DNA of 64,000 nt from Gnetum montanum. Taxonomy: Eukaryota > Streptophyta > Gnetopsida > Gnetales > Gnetaceae. Where the stretch lies: positions 525,900 through 589,899 of the forward strand of contig MNCI01010439.1 of assembly GCA_015680685.1 (NCBI GenBank). Direction: 5' to 3'. Under the pieces are notes generated by a model, which saw nothing but the letters and a program-made list of their open reading frames with translations, made no database searches and was not told the origin of the DNA. Of this stretch, positions 35,135 to 46,233 are shown in pieces (the stretch's first letter is position 1; the number at the start of each line of letters is the position of its first letter). The translations under genes and the position numbers were made by a program.

Positions 35135-35902
35135 CTGGCCCCGAAATGCGGACAATAGGAAGGTCCTGATCAAGGTGTGATCAAACAACCTAGGAGAGGT
35201 GCAGGACAAGTTCTTGCTGAACAACATGTAGAGTAGGAGGAATAATCATTTAGTATCCACCAAGAAGACCCTGCTACTATACAATCAAGGCAGGCGAAAG
35301 GAGGAGCTGCAACAGTGTTTGAACAGGGACGATATCTCACGCTGACCTAGGATTGTGTTGAAACCATCCATGAAAGGTCCATATTCATTGTAGTGATTAT
35401 GGAATTAAACTTTGGACCTTTCACAGAATTTGCTCTGGAGGTCATTAGGGATCACCTCAAAGGATCCCCATTATGGCCTACCCTCTCTGAAAGCGGTGCC
35501 TGGTACTTAGGGGAAACGTACCAATTTTGGCACAATAAAGAAGAAGGCACCACAGTTAACATTTTTGGTGTGACTATTGATTTCTTTGTTCAAGCCATTT
35601 TGGAAATATTAAACCTTCTGAATACAGGGCCAAAGGTTTCTTAGAACCAGTTGGACACTTTTAGAATCGAGCAACTTAATAAACTATTGACAGAGAATAA
35701 AAGGGTGGCAGAAGAAAAAGAGAAGGCTGACTGGGATGCCTCTATGGCACAAGCACAAACTTATGCACACGCCAAGGCACTCAAGGCCTTACAAGAGGAT
35801 AAACTCCAGGCCATACTTCAACACCATCAAATCCTAAGACCTGGAGCGCAAGAAAAGGGAAAGACACCCATGGAGGAGCCACTGCCACCAGGAACTACAT
35901 GA
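35135..35902 (+). pseudogene. accessory ORF of element C, shortened
   Basis: Begins LAPKCGQ (element D has MAPKIFI) and KQPRRGAGQVLAEQHVE, with early stops. The next part is open at 35393-35644: MELNFGPFTEFALEVIRDHL, WYLGETYQFWHNKEEGTT, VQAILEILNLL. After one stop, 35651-35902 is an 83-codon coiled coil (EQLNKLLTENKRVAEEKEKA, QAQTYAHAKALKALQED) ending KGKTPMEEPLPPGTT. The ends match those of the D ORF, but the central LPFPYLIRRLC domain is missing, so an internal deletion of about 1.9 kb is inferred. Function is unknown; no membrane segment or signal peptide is evident. Confidence 0.65.
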
Positions 35903-36075
35903 GTTCCTTCCAATTTTGTAATCATAGGATTTTCTTTTGTGTTGTGTCTCAATTTTGTTTTGACTCCACACTGTGGCATGAATCCATTCTAGCTAGTCAA
36001 TAATCCTATACCTATCCACTATGTAATCAATGGAGCTTGTTCTCACTTTAAATCGAGGACGAGTGTTCATTCAGT

Positions 36076-36085
36076 CGTGGGGGTA
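36076..36085 (+). other. polypurine tract of C
   Basis: CGTGGGGGTA directly before the 3' LTR. Element B has CATGGGGGTA in the same place. It primes plus-strand cDNA. Confidence 0.7.
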
Positions 36086-36968
36086 TGATGAGTCATGAAT
36101 TTGCTAACAGCCACGATATCGCACCCATGATAACGCACCCACAATATTGCACCCACGATAACGCACCCACGATATTGCACCCACGATATCGCATCCGTGG
36201 AATCACAACTGATGCAATATCACAGCCTGCCTCAATCTCTATAAATAAGAGGTAACTTTCCTTGTTCTAGGTAGTTAGTTCTTAGTCCCTTACCCAAACT
36301 CTTGCAGTTTTTCCTTCTTAGAGTTAGAATTATTTCCCAGTGTATGCCCGCAGTGTGGTGATTGTAATTGTACGACATCCTTATTCGAGTGTGACATACT
36401 TGGACACGCACATGACCGGTAATAAAGATCAAGATTACTTCATCATTGTAGCATTCACTTAGTTTAATCATTTTATTAATTATTATTTACTGCTTTCCTA
36501 GTTAATCTCTTTCACCCTTATCTCATGTTAGAACGTGGAATGAGTACGACTTGATTACGAGCACTTAAGTGTGACTACTTGGTTACCTAGTAGTGTACCT
36601 AGGATCTGCGCTTGGTAATCCTAGTAGTAGTCATGCATGAAGTCCAAGGTGTGTACGGATAATCAAGGAACCGATGCTCATCGCACTTAGGCTAGTTTAG
36701 ATTCTCTTACCCTTTCTCTCTTAGCTTAGATAATATTACTTTACATTGTCTTCAGGAGTAGCATTAGATTAGAAACCCATCATACACCTCACTCTGGACT
36801 AAACATACGTGACAAAGCTAATACTAGTCCAGGTGGGAAGATAGCGAACTGTGACCTAAGGCTAACTATCTAGATGCCACAACTAGTTCGTTTGTAGAGT
36901 TCGACTGGATCGCCCGTGTAACGCTTGTATTCATATGGTTGAGTGTAGGGGTACCTCGCCACTCATCA
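36086..36968 (+). mobile_element. 3' LTR of element C
   Basis: 883 bp, TGATGAG to CTCATCA. TATA box at 36240-36247. The U3 (36111-36205) has a run of about six 14-16-bp units of the form ACGATATCGCACCC / ACGATAACGCACCC, more than the 5' LTR but lacking the 5' copy's GCGATATCGCATACGTGATA segment. Confidence 0.92.
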
Positions 36969-37939
36969 TGAAGGATCTTGAATGTATGATAAAAGTACCT
37001 AAGTAAAAATTAGAAGTTTGTTAAGAAATTCTGTTGAAAAAAGTGCTAAAAAAGGATGATCAGATTAGTTAGTAATTATAATATTCTTTATGCAACGCTA
37101 TAGTAGAAGCTCATCCTTATAAGAAAATAATACATGCTTCTAGGTCAAGGTCACATTTGGTAATTGATCAAGTGTCATTAGTTCATCAAGTGGGACAACC
37201 ATAGCTACTTCTATGTTATCCATTCAATCTATGAGTGAAATTTAGTGCTATAAGAATAAGTGTGTCGAAACAACAACATTACCAACACTAAGTATTACAA
37301 GTAGATTAATGTTGGGTATGGATCCAAATATGAAAAGAACCTTAATTTTGAATTAGTTATATGCAAAAAAAAAGGAAGTTAAAGATAAATTGATAATTTT
37401 AACTATGAAATTTAGTGTGAAGAAAATATGTAAAACATCATAAAGGTTAATTCATAATATTCTATGTAGCATATCTTACAGCAATATGAGTAGTTTTCAA
37501 AAAGGTAATATCAAAGTAGAACATGAAAATACTAGAAAAATTAAACCAGTTACACATCAAATAGTTGCTTTACATGTCATTGAGGAGTTACTCGGAGACT
37601 TGATAATCATTCTCTGAATACATCTAGATAAATTAGTTAGAATGGAATAACAATACTAGTAAAATCATTGCCTATGACAATGAATCAAATAATTCTTCTT
37701 GATAACTATGTGAATTCTAGATTGAAGGCTATGAATATGCCTACATTGAGTAGAATTTTGAAGTCTTATTTATTTTTCAAGCATTTTTCTAATATGGTTT
37801 TCATGAAATCACATGATTTTACTATGTGTCAAACATGCTAGAGTTTAGAATATAGAAAAAAACAAATCTATGATCTTATTAAAAAAGAAAAGAAATAGAT
37901 AAGAAAGGTCTAAATTTGGATTATATGATCATGTGTATA
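36969..37939. other. AT-rich sequence between elements C and B, unclassified
   Basis: No gene or recognised element. With 45937-46233 it forms one older stretch that was split by insertion of B. Short broken frames are present but no domain was recognised. Confidence 0.4.
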
Positions 37940-37944
37940 CATGT

Positions 37945-38719
37945 TGATGAGTGGCGAGGTACCCCTACACTCAACCATACGAATATGAGCATTTCACACA
38001 CGATCTGGTTGAACTCCAAGGACTAAGTGCTTACACGCCTTAATGGAACACTCAGGGTTAATCAATCGTTGTCTTCCCAAAATTACTTGTATTGTCATAG
38101 TTGTATGGTTAAGTAAGCTTGAGGTATATGATTTTTATAGCTTTTATTTATTTTTATGTCTTCTGCTAATAAAGGAGAGGGAGAGAGAACTAAGTGGCTA
38201 ACTTACATTAACTATTCATTAACTAGTTTCTAAATGTTCCTAACACTAGTATTTGTTCCCACTTGCTGTACACATCTTGAACCAGTGCAACACTGCTGGG
38301 ATTGCCAAACGCTAATCGTTACTGGGTTACCAAGCGCTACATGTATGCTCGAAGAGGTCATACTAAGTGTATTTAACTAAGGGGGTTTAAGGTTGAGAGA
38401 GATATTAATTAACTAGGAAAACATTAAACAATAATTAATTACTAATTAGCTTAGTCTGTATGCTGCAAGGTTTATCATAAAGTTCGTCTTTATTGCTGTA
38501 CACAAAATTTTTCTCAGGTACAAATTGCTCGAATAAAGATCGGTTCACTCTATGACTCCTACTGTAGGCGCACAGAAATAATTCTAACTCTAGAATGAAA
38601 AAACTACAGAAATCTGGCTAAGGGTCTAATTCTAACTCCCTTGAACAAAGGGCACTACCTCTTATTTATAGAAGATGAGGTAGGACGTGATATCGTGTAT
38701 GCGATATCACAGCTCATCA
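37945..38719 (-). mobile_element. 3' LTR of element B
   Basis: 775 bp, collinear with the 5' LTR. One palindrome has drifted (GTGATATCGTGT, then GCGATATCACAG). The CTTATTTATAG box is kept at about 38667-38677. Confidence 0.93.
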
Positions 38720-38728
38720 TACCCCCAT
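38720..38728 (-). other. polypurine tract of B
   Basis: ATGGGGGTA on the element strand, directly adjoining the 3' LTR. Confidence 0.65.
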
Positions 38729-40747
38729 GATTGAATGAAAACTCATCCTCAAGTTTCTTACAAAATATTGGGAAGGTATGGGATTATTGACTTGAATGAC
38801 AACTAATGATGAATGGGGTGACATGTGAACGGATCAACATTACAATACATGACAACATTAGTGTTCATGACCACAAGAGTGAACACTGTACACAATTAAC
38901 ATCTAGCCTTAATTGGCAGCTAAGAGAGAAGAGAGAGAGAAAGAGAAAAGGAGAAGACATGTTGCTATCGATGCCAAGATTTCGCCTACCATTGTCCATC
39001 CATAATCACGCCATCAATCTTGTTCCTTGCACAACTATTCCAGCACTAGTCCATCCTGAGTGTTTCCTCCAGGTCTAGTCCATTGCTGTATGATTGCCAT
39101 TTGCACATACAACACAGTCACATATGAGCAAGGATAAGTAAATCACAATACAATTGATACCTTGCCTCAGCATAAGGTCCATTGGCTGAGTTGTGATATG
39201 GCCAATATGGATTCTAGAGATATAACACCGGTGACTATCCAAAGTGTAGGGGTTAGGAAAAATTGAAAAAATTGGACCAGGGCCCCCATGACTAAAAGTG
39301 ATCCTCCGGTATAGAATGGAAAAAGATAAGGAATACGAAAGATCGAGAAAAAGAAACAATGGCAACGCCAATAAAATTGATGTCAGAGATGGAAATGAAC
39401 TAAACAAATGTTGATTGCAGAGATGTTTAAGGGAAAGAAGTTAACTGATGCACCAAATAGGAATGCCAGTGGGTCCTCCCCAGAGTAGGCTCATGTCCTT
39501 TATGCCATGACAAACCCACATTCAAAGAGTCCGTAGGCTCTAGAAATGTCATTTGGGAGTAAGAGTTAAAGACTTAACCCCAAGAATTCACCAAAGAGAA
39601 AACAATGCATCAACCAAAATATAGACTGCTGATACAACTAGAAATGAGGTGGAAAATGGAGAAAGAATGATGGGGAGAAGAGAATGGAATGGAGTCCCAA
39701 GAACAAGGTGGTGTATAGCCCCTTGTGTATATGTGGTTAATGTGACTAAGTAGATTTCATTCCAAATCCAACCTCAAACAATCCACATCCAGTGACTTTG
39801 CATTAATACACTTGGCCAATCCATCCACTTGAAGTAACAAGAATGCTTCCGCTAAAGAGTCACCACCATTCTGAGGAAACGAAAAAGGAAAAAGTAGGAA
39901 GTGAGAAAGGGCCTTAGTTAGATGGAACATGTTTGTTTAGTTCCATAACTAGTGCTTGTAGCCCAGATGATTATTTTGTCTAAGGGATGTGATTTAAATT
40001 CTCACTTCTTTTTTTTTTCGTGAGAACGACATCATGCAAAGACTTATTTTTATTAGCTTAGCTTCCCGATAATGGAGTAATGTTGGAATGGTAAGGAAAA
40101 CTCAAGAAGAAAAAATCCAAGCACCCAAGAGAATAGGCAGCACAAATGCATCAAATCCCTTTGAAGTCACATCCTTTTCAGTCCTTGAGTCCTTCCTTAG
40201 TTTGAGAAATGCCCAATCACCAATTCGTTAATAGTTTTATTATTAAAGAAGGGGACTGTATAGTTCCAAGCCAAGAGAGACCATAGAAATTCATGGATGC
40301 ATGGATGACATGGACTCATTGCCTGTTATATCAAAAGAACCATACCTTAGTGTCAACATTATAAATCAAAGGTAAAAACTAAACATTAGCAATCAATAGA
40401 ATATAGTTCATACCACCATCAAGAGCACTTATTAGGTGACGAATTTAACAAAACAAAAACAACAATTAAAGATAAAAACAAGAAGAAAAAACAAAAAGAA
40501 AAACAAAAATAAACAAAATAAACAGTCACACAAAGAAATGAAAAAGTATAAACGATGTTGCAAAACAAAAATAAGAAAAGTTAAAGAAATTTGTAAAACA
40601 AAAATGTGTAAAACAAAAACTTAAAAAAGGAATTGAGGGCCTTAGATGGTTAGTAGAGATGGCCATCTCCCCCATGACTGAGTTGGAAGGAGGAGATCCA
40701 AAATAGTGAGCAAGGTCGTCCCCTATCAGAGGTATTATGTGCACTGG
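38729..40747 (-). other. non-coding 3' region of element B
   Basis: Matches the 3' region of A in order: the GGATCTCCTCCTTCCAACTC and ATGGGGGAGATGGCC segment (40660-40710), T-rich tract (40436-40624, seen as A-rich on the plus strand), a degraded box 2 (about 39920-39975), box 1 (39465-39545), and the AGTGTTCA..TGGTCATGAACAC segment near 38855-38895. No accessory ORF. Confidence 0.65.
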
Positions 40748-41467
40748 CTATTCTATATAGTAGCCAGTGTGTCCAAGGAATGACGGAATGTCTTTGACAG
40801 TTTCTGGTTGACGGGTGATTCCTTGGATGACCCTAATTTTATCTGGGTCTACCTCTATTCCTGCATGTAAAAGCTTATGCCCAAGTACTATGCCTTCTTG
40901 GACCATTAAATGGCTTTTTTGCCAGTTGAGCCTTAAATTGGTTTCTACGCATCTTTTTAGCACTTGCTCTAATCAGTCCAAGGCTTGATCAAAACTTGTT
41001 CCATAGGTGGAGAAGTCGTCCATAAAGACTTCCACTTCGTTCCCTATTTGCTGTTGGAATATGCTTAGAACTAGGCGTTGAAATGTGGTAGGAGCATCAC
41101 ACAAGCTAAATGGCATTTGTTTATATGCAAACATTACCCAAGGACTGGTGAACGTTGTCTTGGCTTGGTCTTTTGGGGCTATTCGTATTTGGTTGTATCT
41201 ACTATAGCCATCCAGAAAATTGTAATAGCGATGCCCTGCTATGGTGTCTAAGACTTGGTCAACGAATGGCAATGGAAAGTGATCCTTAAATGTTGCCATG
41301 CTCAGTAGCTTAAAATCTATGCACACCCTCCATTTGCCTCCCTTTTTAGGCATGATCACCAGAGGGCTAACCCATTCGCTATCAACAATGGGATATATGA
41401 ACCCAACAGTAAGAAGCTGTTCTATTTCTTCTTTTACTACTTGCTTCAATTTTGGGTTCAATCGTCT
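40748..41467 (-). pseudogene. reverse transcriptase of element B, truncated
   Basis: Open part 40973-41461: NPKLKQVVKEEIEQLLTV, MPKKGGKWRVCIDFKLLS, QMPFSLCDAPTTFQRLV, and the intact active site VFMDDFSTYGTSFDQALD. After one stop it continues at 40748-40963 (QEGIVLGHKLLHAGIEVDPD, FLGHTGYY) and ends where the 3' non-coding region begins. The thumb end, RNase H and integrase are missing. Confidence 0.85.
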
Positions 41468-42453
41468 TTATGGTTGTTTTCGAGGTTTCATGGAGGGGTC
41501 AGTGTAAATCCTATGCTGGCATATCCTAGGATCTATTCCAGTTAATTCACGATATGACCAGGCAAAAGCTTTTGACCACTTGTTTATTACTTTTAGCAGT
41601 CTTCCTTTTTGTTTGGAAGCAAGTCTTGCATTGATGATTATCGGNTTGCAATTGCACCCTGTATCACTGTATGCGATGCATGGAACCTTCATCTTCTCAA
41701 TCCTTCCAAAAGTATTCTCCTTAGATATTTCCAGGGAAAGATCACGGATTCCTAGGCGTGCATCTATAATACTTAGCCATGCCCTTCCCATTATTATTTT
41801 GAAGTCCCCTTGACCGTTATTCACTTGTATCATTAGGAAATCAGCTGGGTACGACCACCCACACACAGTGGTGATGATGTCCTCCACCAGTCCCAAGGGG
41901 ATAGTGATGGACTGGTCAGCTAGCTCTAGGCGAATATTGCTCTTCTTTAATGGNACAATGCTAAGCTTTGCACAACCCATGATCTCTGCTTGCAATTGCA
42001 CCTTGTATCACTGTATGCGATGCATGGAACCTTCATCTTCTCAATCCTTCCAAAAGTATTCTCCTTAGATATTTCCAGGGAAAGATCACGGATTCCTAGG
42101 CGTGCATCTATAATACTTAGCCATGCCCTTCCCATTATTATTTTGAAGTCCCCTTTACCGTTATTCACTTGTATCATTAGGAAATCAGCTGGGTACGACC
42201 ACCCACACACAGTGGTGATGATGTCCTCCACCAGTCCCAAGGGGATAGTGATGGACTGGTCAGCTAGCTCTAGGCGAATATTGCTCTTCTTTAATGGAGG
42301 TAGGTTCCAGGCTTTGTACATTTCTTGTGATATTAAGTTAATTCTAGAACCTGAATCTAGAAGAGCTTTGCATGGTTCATTCCCAGTGATTTGGAGATAG
42401 ATTAGAGGGCTTCCAGGATTAGAGAATTTCCTAGGAAGGTGGCCAACCTTGAT
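41468..42453 (-). pseudogene. protease region of element B, with duplicated segment
   Basis: LLDSGSRINLISQEMYKAWN at about 42315-42375 has the catalytic DSG. LELADQSITIPLGLVEDI and VCGWSYPADFLMIQV follow. About 305 bp is present twice (41648-41953 and 41990-42297) with only about two differences, and each copy is next to a single N (41645, 41954). This is most likely a failed assembly join. If one copy is removed the protease reads through to IINARLASKQKGRLLKV and RT. Confidence 0.8.
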
Positions 42454-45029
42454 CTAGTTGGTTACGACATGTGTTAACATAACCGTATGCGTTGAGCTTG
42501 GTGTTTGGTTCGAAGGGAGCTCTGAAGCTTTATTTGATGGGGAGGCATTCAGAGTTTCATCCGCTTGTGGTTGTAAGGGCTTGGTTGCACTGTTGGTTTT
42601 GAAGAAAGGTCTTTTCTTCATACGGTTGTAAGAACCAACAGTGGGTTGAGGATTCACAACCCTTGTGGCATTGTGTTGCTGCGGTTGAGTAGGGAGTTTC
42701 CCTTGCATTGCTAGAGCGGGTGGTATTGGAGCTATTGGTGTGAGAGCTGCAGATGGATTTGAAGGATGGTATATTTGTGGGTTATCTTCCCTAGGAGAAG
42801 GAGTTCTATAATACTCATGGGCTTGGTAGTGATGTTGTGGTGTAACGTGACTAACAGAGTTACGTGGAGAGATTGGATGCTGCACGTAGTAGCCATATGG
42901 GTCAGGTTGCTGGTAGGGGTATTGTTGCCTTGGTGGTGGCATCCCCCATGACTGTGGGTATTGCCATTGTTGATGTTGCTCAACAGGTTGTGGTGGAGTT
43001 CCACTTGGATAATATGTTGAAGGTTGGTGGAATTGCCTTGGGTTACCTTGGGGATAAGGTAACCATCGGGGTGCTTGCCGTTTATTACGTCGTGGGTTGA
43101 GTGCATACACCCCAGACTCTTGTAGATGTGAGATCATTGGGTAACATCCCTTAGGATGGTCGTATTGGCATATCTCGCATCTACCATCATTGTCCATGTC
43201 TGAATCCACAACCTCTTTTGTGATGGCCATTTTGCCCTTACCTTTGTTATGTGCATTTTCCACATCTCTCTTTTTCTTCTTGTTGCGGTCACTACCTCCC
43301 TTCCTAGACTCCTCTACAATTTTAGGAATAGTTTCAAACCTACTATCCAGGGAGTCCCACATTTGGTCTACCTTTGTCGATACTTCTATTGTTAACTTTT
43401 GGAGAGGCAAAGTTTTCCTATTCATCATCTCTTTGAGTGGTGACTCTTCTTCCTCCTCATAAAATCTCACTCCCCTTTTTCGGAGGGAAGGATCTCGGTT
43501 GTATTCTTCTACACTTTCTCTCTTTCATAGCTCACCTTCTTCTTTGGCTATTTGTTCTAGCAGTTTATGAATTTGATGAGACCTAATCTCTAATAACCTT
43601 CCTTGGGCATATGTCCCAAGGGTTCTTCTTGTTTCATGCCTAAGTCCATCCACGAGATGGCGTAGTTGATCCCGCTACAAATAACCATGGCCAGGGCAAC
43701 GATGTAATAGTGGCCCATGGCAGCGTCCAAGGGATCATGATTTCCTTGCTTCCATCCTTGGATTTGCTTCCATAGGTTAGACACTTAGGAGTACGTTTGG
43801 TACTTATCATTGAACAGTTCTAACATTGTACTCCCCCTCCGAATGGATTTCGGTTCTAAGGACCGGTACCAGCTTTCAACTTCTTTCACTAGTGTCCTTG
43901 GGAAAAACTTCAGTTTTTGCCATTTGTTTTCTATGTTTTGCAAGGCACATGCATCATGGAATGCCTGTAAATGATTTTGAGGATCAACGTTATATCCCCC
44001 TTCAAATCATGGGATGTTATTCATGTCTAACCTCTTGATCCTACTATCCTTTTGATGCCTTGTTGGAACTCTTATAGCCTCTATTATATCTAGCATGCTT
44101 CTAGTTGCGAGTAGGAGTTCTTTGTGATTATCTTGTTCATAGCATCTATGGTATCTATGCAGTTCCCTACTCTCCCTTCTTCTATGCCTTGATTTCTTAG
44201 AGTGCCCTCGTCCTCATTCTCGGTTGTCTCGTCGATGTTTTTCACTTTGTTTTTCCATATCCTCATGATTGGTTTCCCTATGACTACGTCCGGACATTGA
44301 AGGAGAGGGTGAATATGATGATGAAGGTGAAGAAGAAGGAGAACCATCGCCATGATGGTGTTTTCTACCTTCTCTTTGGTGGTCTCAGCCTCAATCGTGA
44401 TCACGATCAGAACATCCGTCCTTATCGTGTGTTCATGTTCCTTCGTTGAACACTTCGTGTTCGTGGGTATCAGAACCAGGGTTGTGAATAGTGGAGTGGA
44501 GGTTCTGATACACTACCTCATGACCAATGTTAAGAGGAGGAACATCATTTTGTGGGGAACCTATTGAAGCAGGTTCACCATCCTCAATTTCACTCAAAAC
44601 GTGTGAAGCATCATGGGGCCATTTACCCATCAAAGATGTATGGTATCTCTCCTGTCGCAAGTCCCTTTGACATTGCACTTCTGTGGGATGATAGTCCCTT
44701 GAGTCATGATCACATGCAACGTATTCTGCATATAAAAGTGGCATGCCTATTCGTGTGAGAGCACGAAGGAGCATGTTGGGAACTAATCGGTTTGGAGGCA
44801 ACACTATGTTATCCTCCAAGTCTCTCCAACACAGTTGTTCATCTTGGTGGAGAATAAAGGTGAAATTGGGTACATACTCATCGAGATGAGTATATACCAC
44901 ATGAAACTGTTGAGGAATTGGCAGATCCTGGTTACATGTATTATGTCGCCGAATGCCTCTTGTGTTAGTCCTAGGTGGTGAAGTGCTCTTATGCAAAGAA
45001 GAAGACATCTTGTCTTGTTCGGTGTGCAA
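42454..45029 (-). pseudogene. gag of element B, broken in three places
   Basis: Starts MHTEQDKMSSSLHKSTSPPR at 45029 and is open for 198 codons (NFTFILHQDEQLCWRDLEDN, RLVPNMLLRALTRIGMPLLY). A second open part at 44090-44404 is Arg/Glu/His-rich in its correct frame. The capsid-like region around 43590-44000 has stops (MSNLWKQIQGWKQGNHDPLD). The C-terminal 338 codons (42454-43470) are open: EEEEESPLKEMMNRKTLPLQ, CEICQYDHPKGCYPM, a Gln/Pro/Tyr/His-rich stretch, RMKKRPFFKTNS, and HTVMLTHVV. It is the best-preserved gag here but cannot give one protein. Confidence 0.82.
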
Positions 45030-45133
45030 TGTACTATTATCTTGTCTTTCTTTGATTAATCCTAAGGGTTCGTTCTAACGTTCCAACAATATGAATGATT
45101 TCCTATGTTCTACGCAGCGCACAAACAACTAAG

Positions 45134-45151
45134 TCCCCGACAACGGTGCCA
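45134..45151 (-). other. tRNA-Asp primer binding site of B
   Basis: On the element strand TGGCACCGTTGTCGGGGA, two changes from the exact tRNA-Asp complement seen in C, one base from the LTR. Confidence 0.85.
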
Positions 45152-45152
45152 A

Positions 45153-45931
45153 TGATGAGTGGCAAGATACCCCTACACTCAACCATACAAATACGAGTGT
45201 TTCATGCATGATCCGGTCGAACTCCAAGGACTAAGTGCTTACACACCTTAATGGAACACTCAGGGTTAATTAATCATTGTCTTCCCAAACTTACTTATAT
45301 TGTCACGGTTGTATGGTTAAGTAAGCTTGAGGTATATGATTTTTATAGCGTTTATCTTTTTTATGTCTTTTGCTAATAAAGGAGAGGGGGAGAGAACTAA
45401 GTGGCTAACTTACATTAACTATTCATTAACTAGTTTCTAAATGTTCCTAACACCAGTATTTGTTCCCACTTGTCATACACATCCTGAACCAATGCAACGC
45501 TACTAAGATTACCAAACGATAATCGTTGCTGGGTTAGCAAGCACTACACGCATGCTCGAAGCGGTCGTATTGAGTGTATTTAACTAAGGAGGTTGAAGGT
45601 TAAGAGAGATATTAATTAACTAGGAAAGCATTAAACAATAATTAATTACTAATTAGCTTAGTTTGTATGCTGCAAGGTTTATCATAAAGTTTGTCTTTAT
45701 TGCCGTACACAAAATTGTGCTCGGGTACAAATTGCTCAAATAAAGATCAGTTCACTCTATGACTCCTACTGCGGGCACACAAAAATAATTCTAACTCTAG
45801 AATGAAAAAACTACAAGAATCTGGCTAAGGGTCTAAGTCTAACTCCCTAGAACAAAGGGCGCCACCTCTTATTTATAGAAGATGAGGTAGGATGCGATAT
45901 CGCGTGGTGGATGCGATATCGCGGCTCATCA
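45153..45931 (-). mobile_element. 5' LTR of element B
   Basis: 779 bp. U3 is only about 54 bp: TGATGAG terminus, then two copies of the perfect palindrome GCGATATCGC (45913-45922 and 45894-45903), then the TATAAATA box (45870-45877). The rest is R/U5. Confidence 0.93.
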
Positions 45932-45936
45932 CATGT

Positions 45937-46233
45937 ATACTACACTTGTTGAAATTTAACTATAAGACATCCAAATATGTACTTAATCCATGATAAGGTG
46001 AATAGAAGAAATATAGATTCTAGTTTTTATTAATTGGTATATTTTTCCACGGTAAGGAAAATACTAGATTTGGCCATTACTCATCATTTTATGCAAAAAA
46101 GAAATTGCAATTTAAAATTACTTGTCTTTCAAAGTCCTTACGAGATTTAAAGATACAACTAGTTAACCAACTAGGTCATCATTGTTGTAGTACTTAGGCA
46201 CATTTAAGAGTTGGTTATGCATGCTCGATAACC
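45937..46233. other. continuation of the sequence into which B inserted
   Basis: AT-rich, contiguous with 36969-37939 before insertion of B. Nothing recognised. Confidence 0.4.

Larger units (their letters stand above)
30272..36968 (+). mobile_element. Non-autonomous LTR element C (gag plus accessory ORF, no pol)
   Basis: Both LTRs, primer binding site and polypurine tract are present. Internally it has gag, then a T-rich tract, conserved boxes 2 and 1, and a shortened accessory ORF. Protease, RT, RNase H and integrase are absent; gag sequence at about 33490 passes within roughly 100 bp into the T-rich post-integrase tract. It would depend on enzymes from a relative such as A or D. Flanks are TAAAG (30267-30271) and TGAAG (36969-36973), a target duplication with one mismatch. 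The LTRs differ by about 5% over some 375 bp compared by eye. Confidence 0.88.
37945..45931 (-). mobile_element. LTR element B, Athila-like, lacking RNase H and integrase
   Basis: LTRs at 45153-45931 (5') and 37945-38719 (3'), each TGATGAG to CTCATCA on the element strand, and a perfect CATGT target duplication (37940-37944 and 45932-45936). Internally gag, protease and the first part of RT are present; RT stops at about 40748 and continues straight into the 3' non-coding region. RNase H and integrase, about 1.9 kb in A, are deleted. By eye the LTRs differ by roughly 6-8% over the first 250 bp. Confidence 0.92.

Noticed and set aside
36112-36205. CRISPR-like array of short repeats
   Set aside because: Units are contiguous without spacers, lie in the U3 of an LTR, and the DNA is plant nuclear.
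40436-40624. Lys/Asn-rich small protein on the plus strand
   Set aside because: It is the complement of the T-rich tract of element B, present as non-coding sequence in A and C too.
42732-43100. Several 60-120-codon frames on both strands
   Set aside because: They are shadows of the Gln/Pro/His-rich gag C-terminus of element B, which is open for 338 codons on the minus strand.
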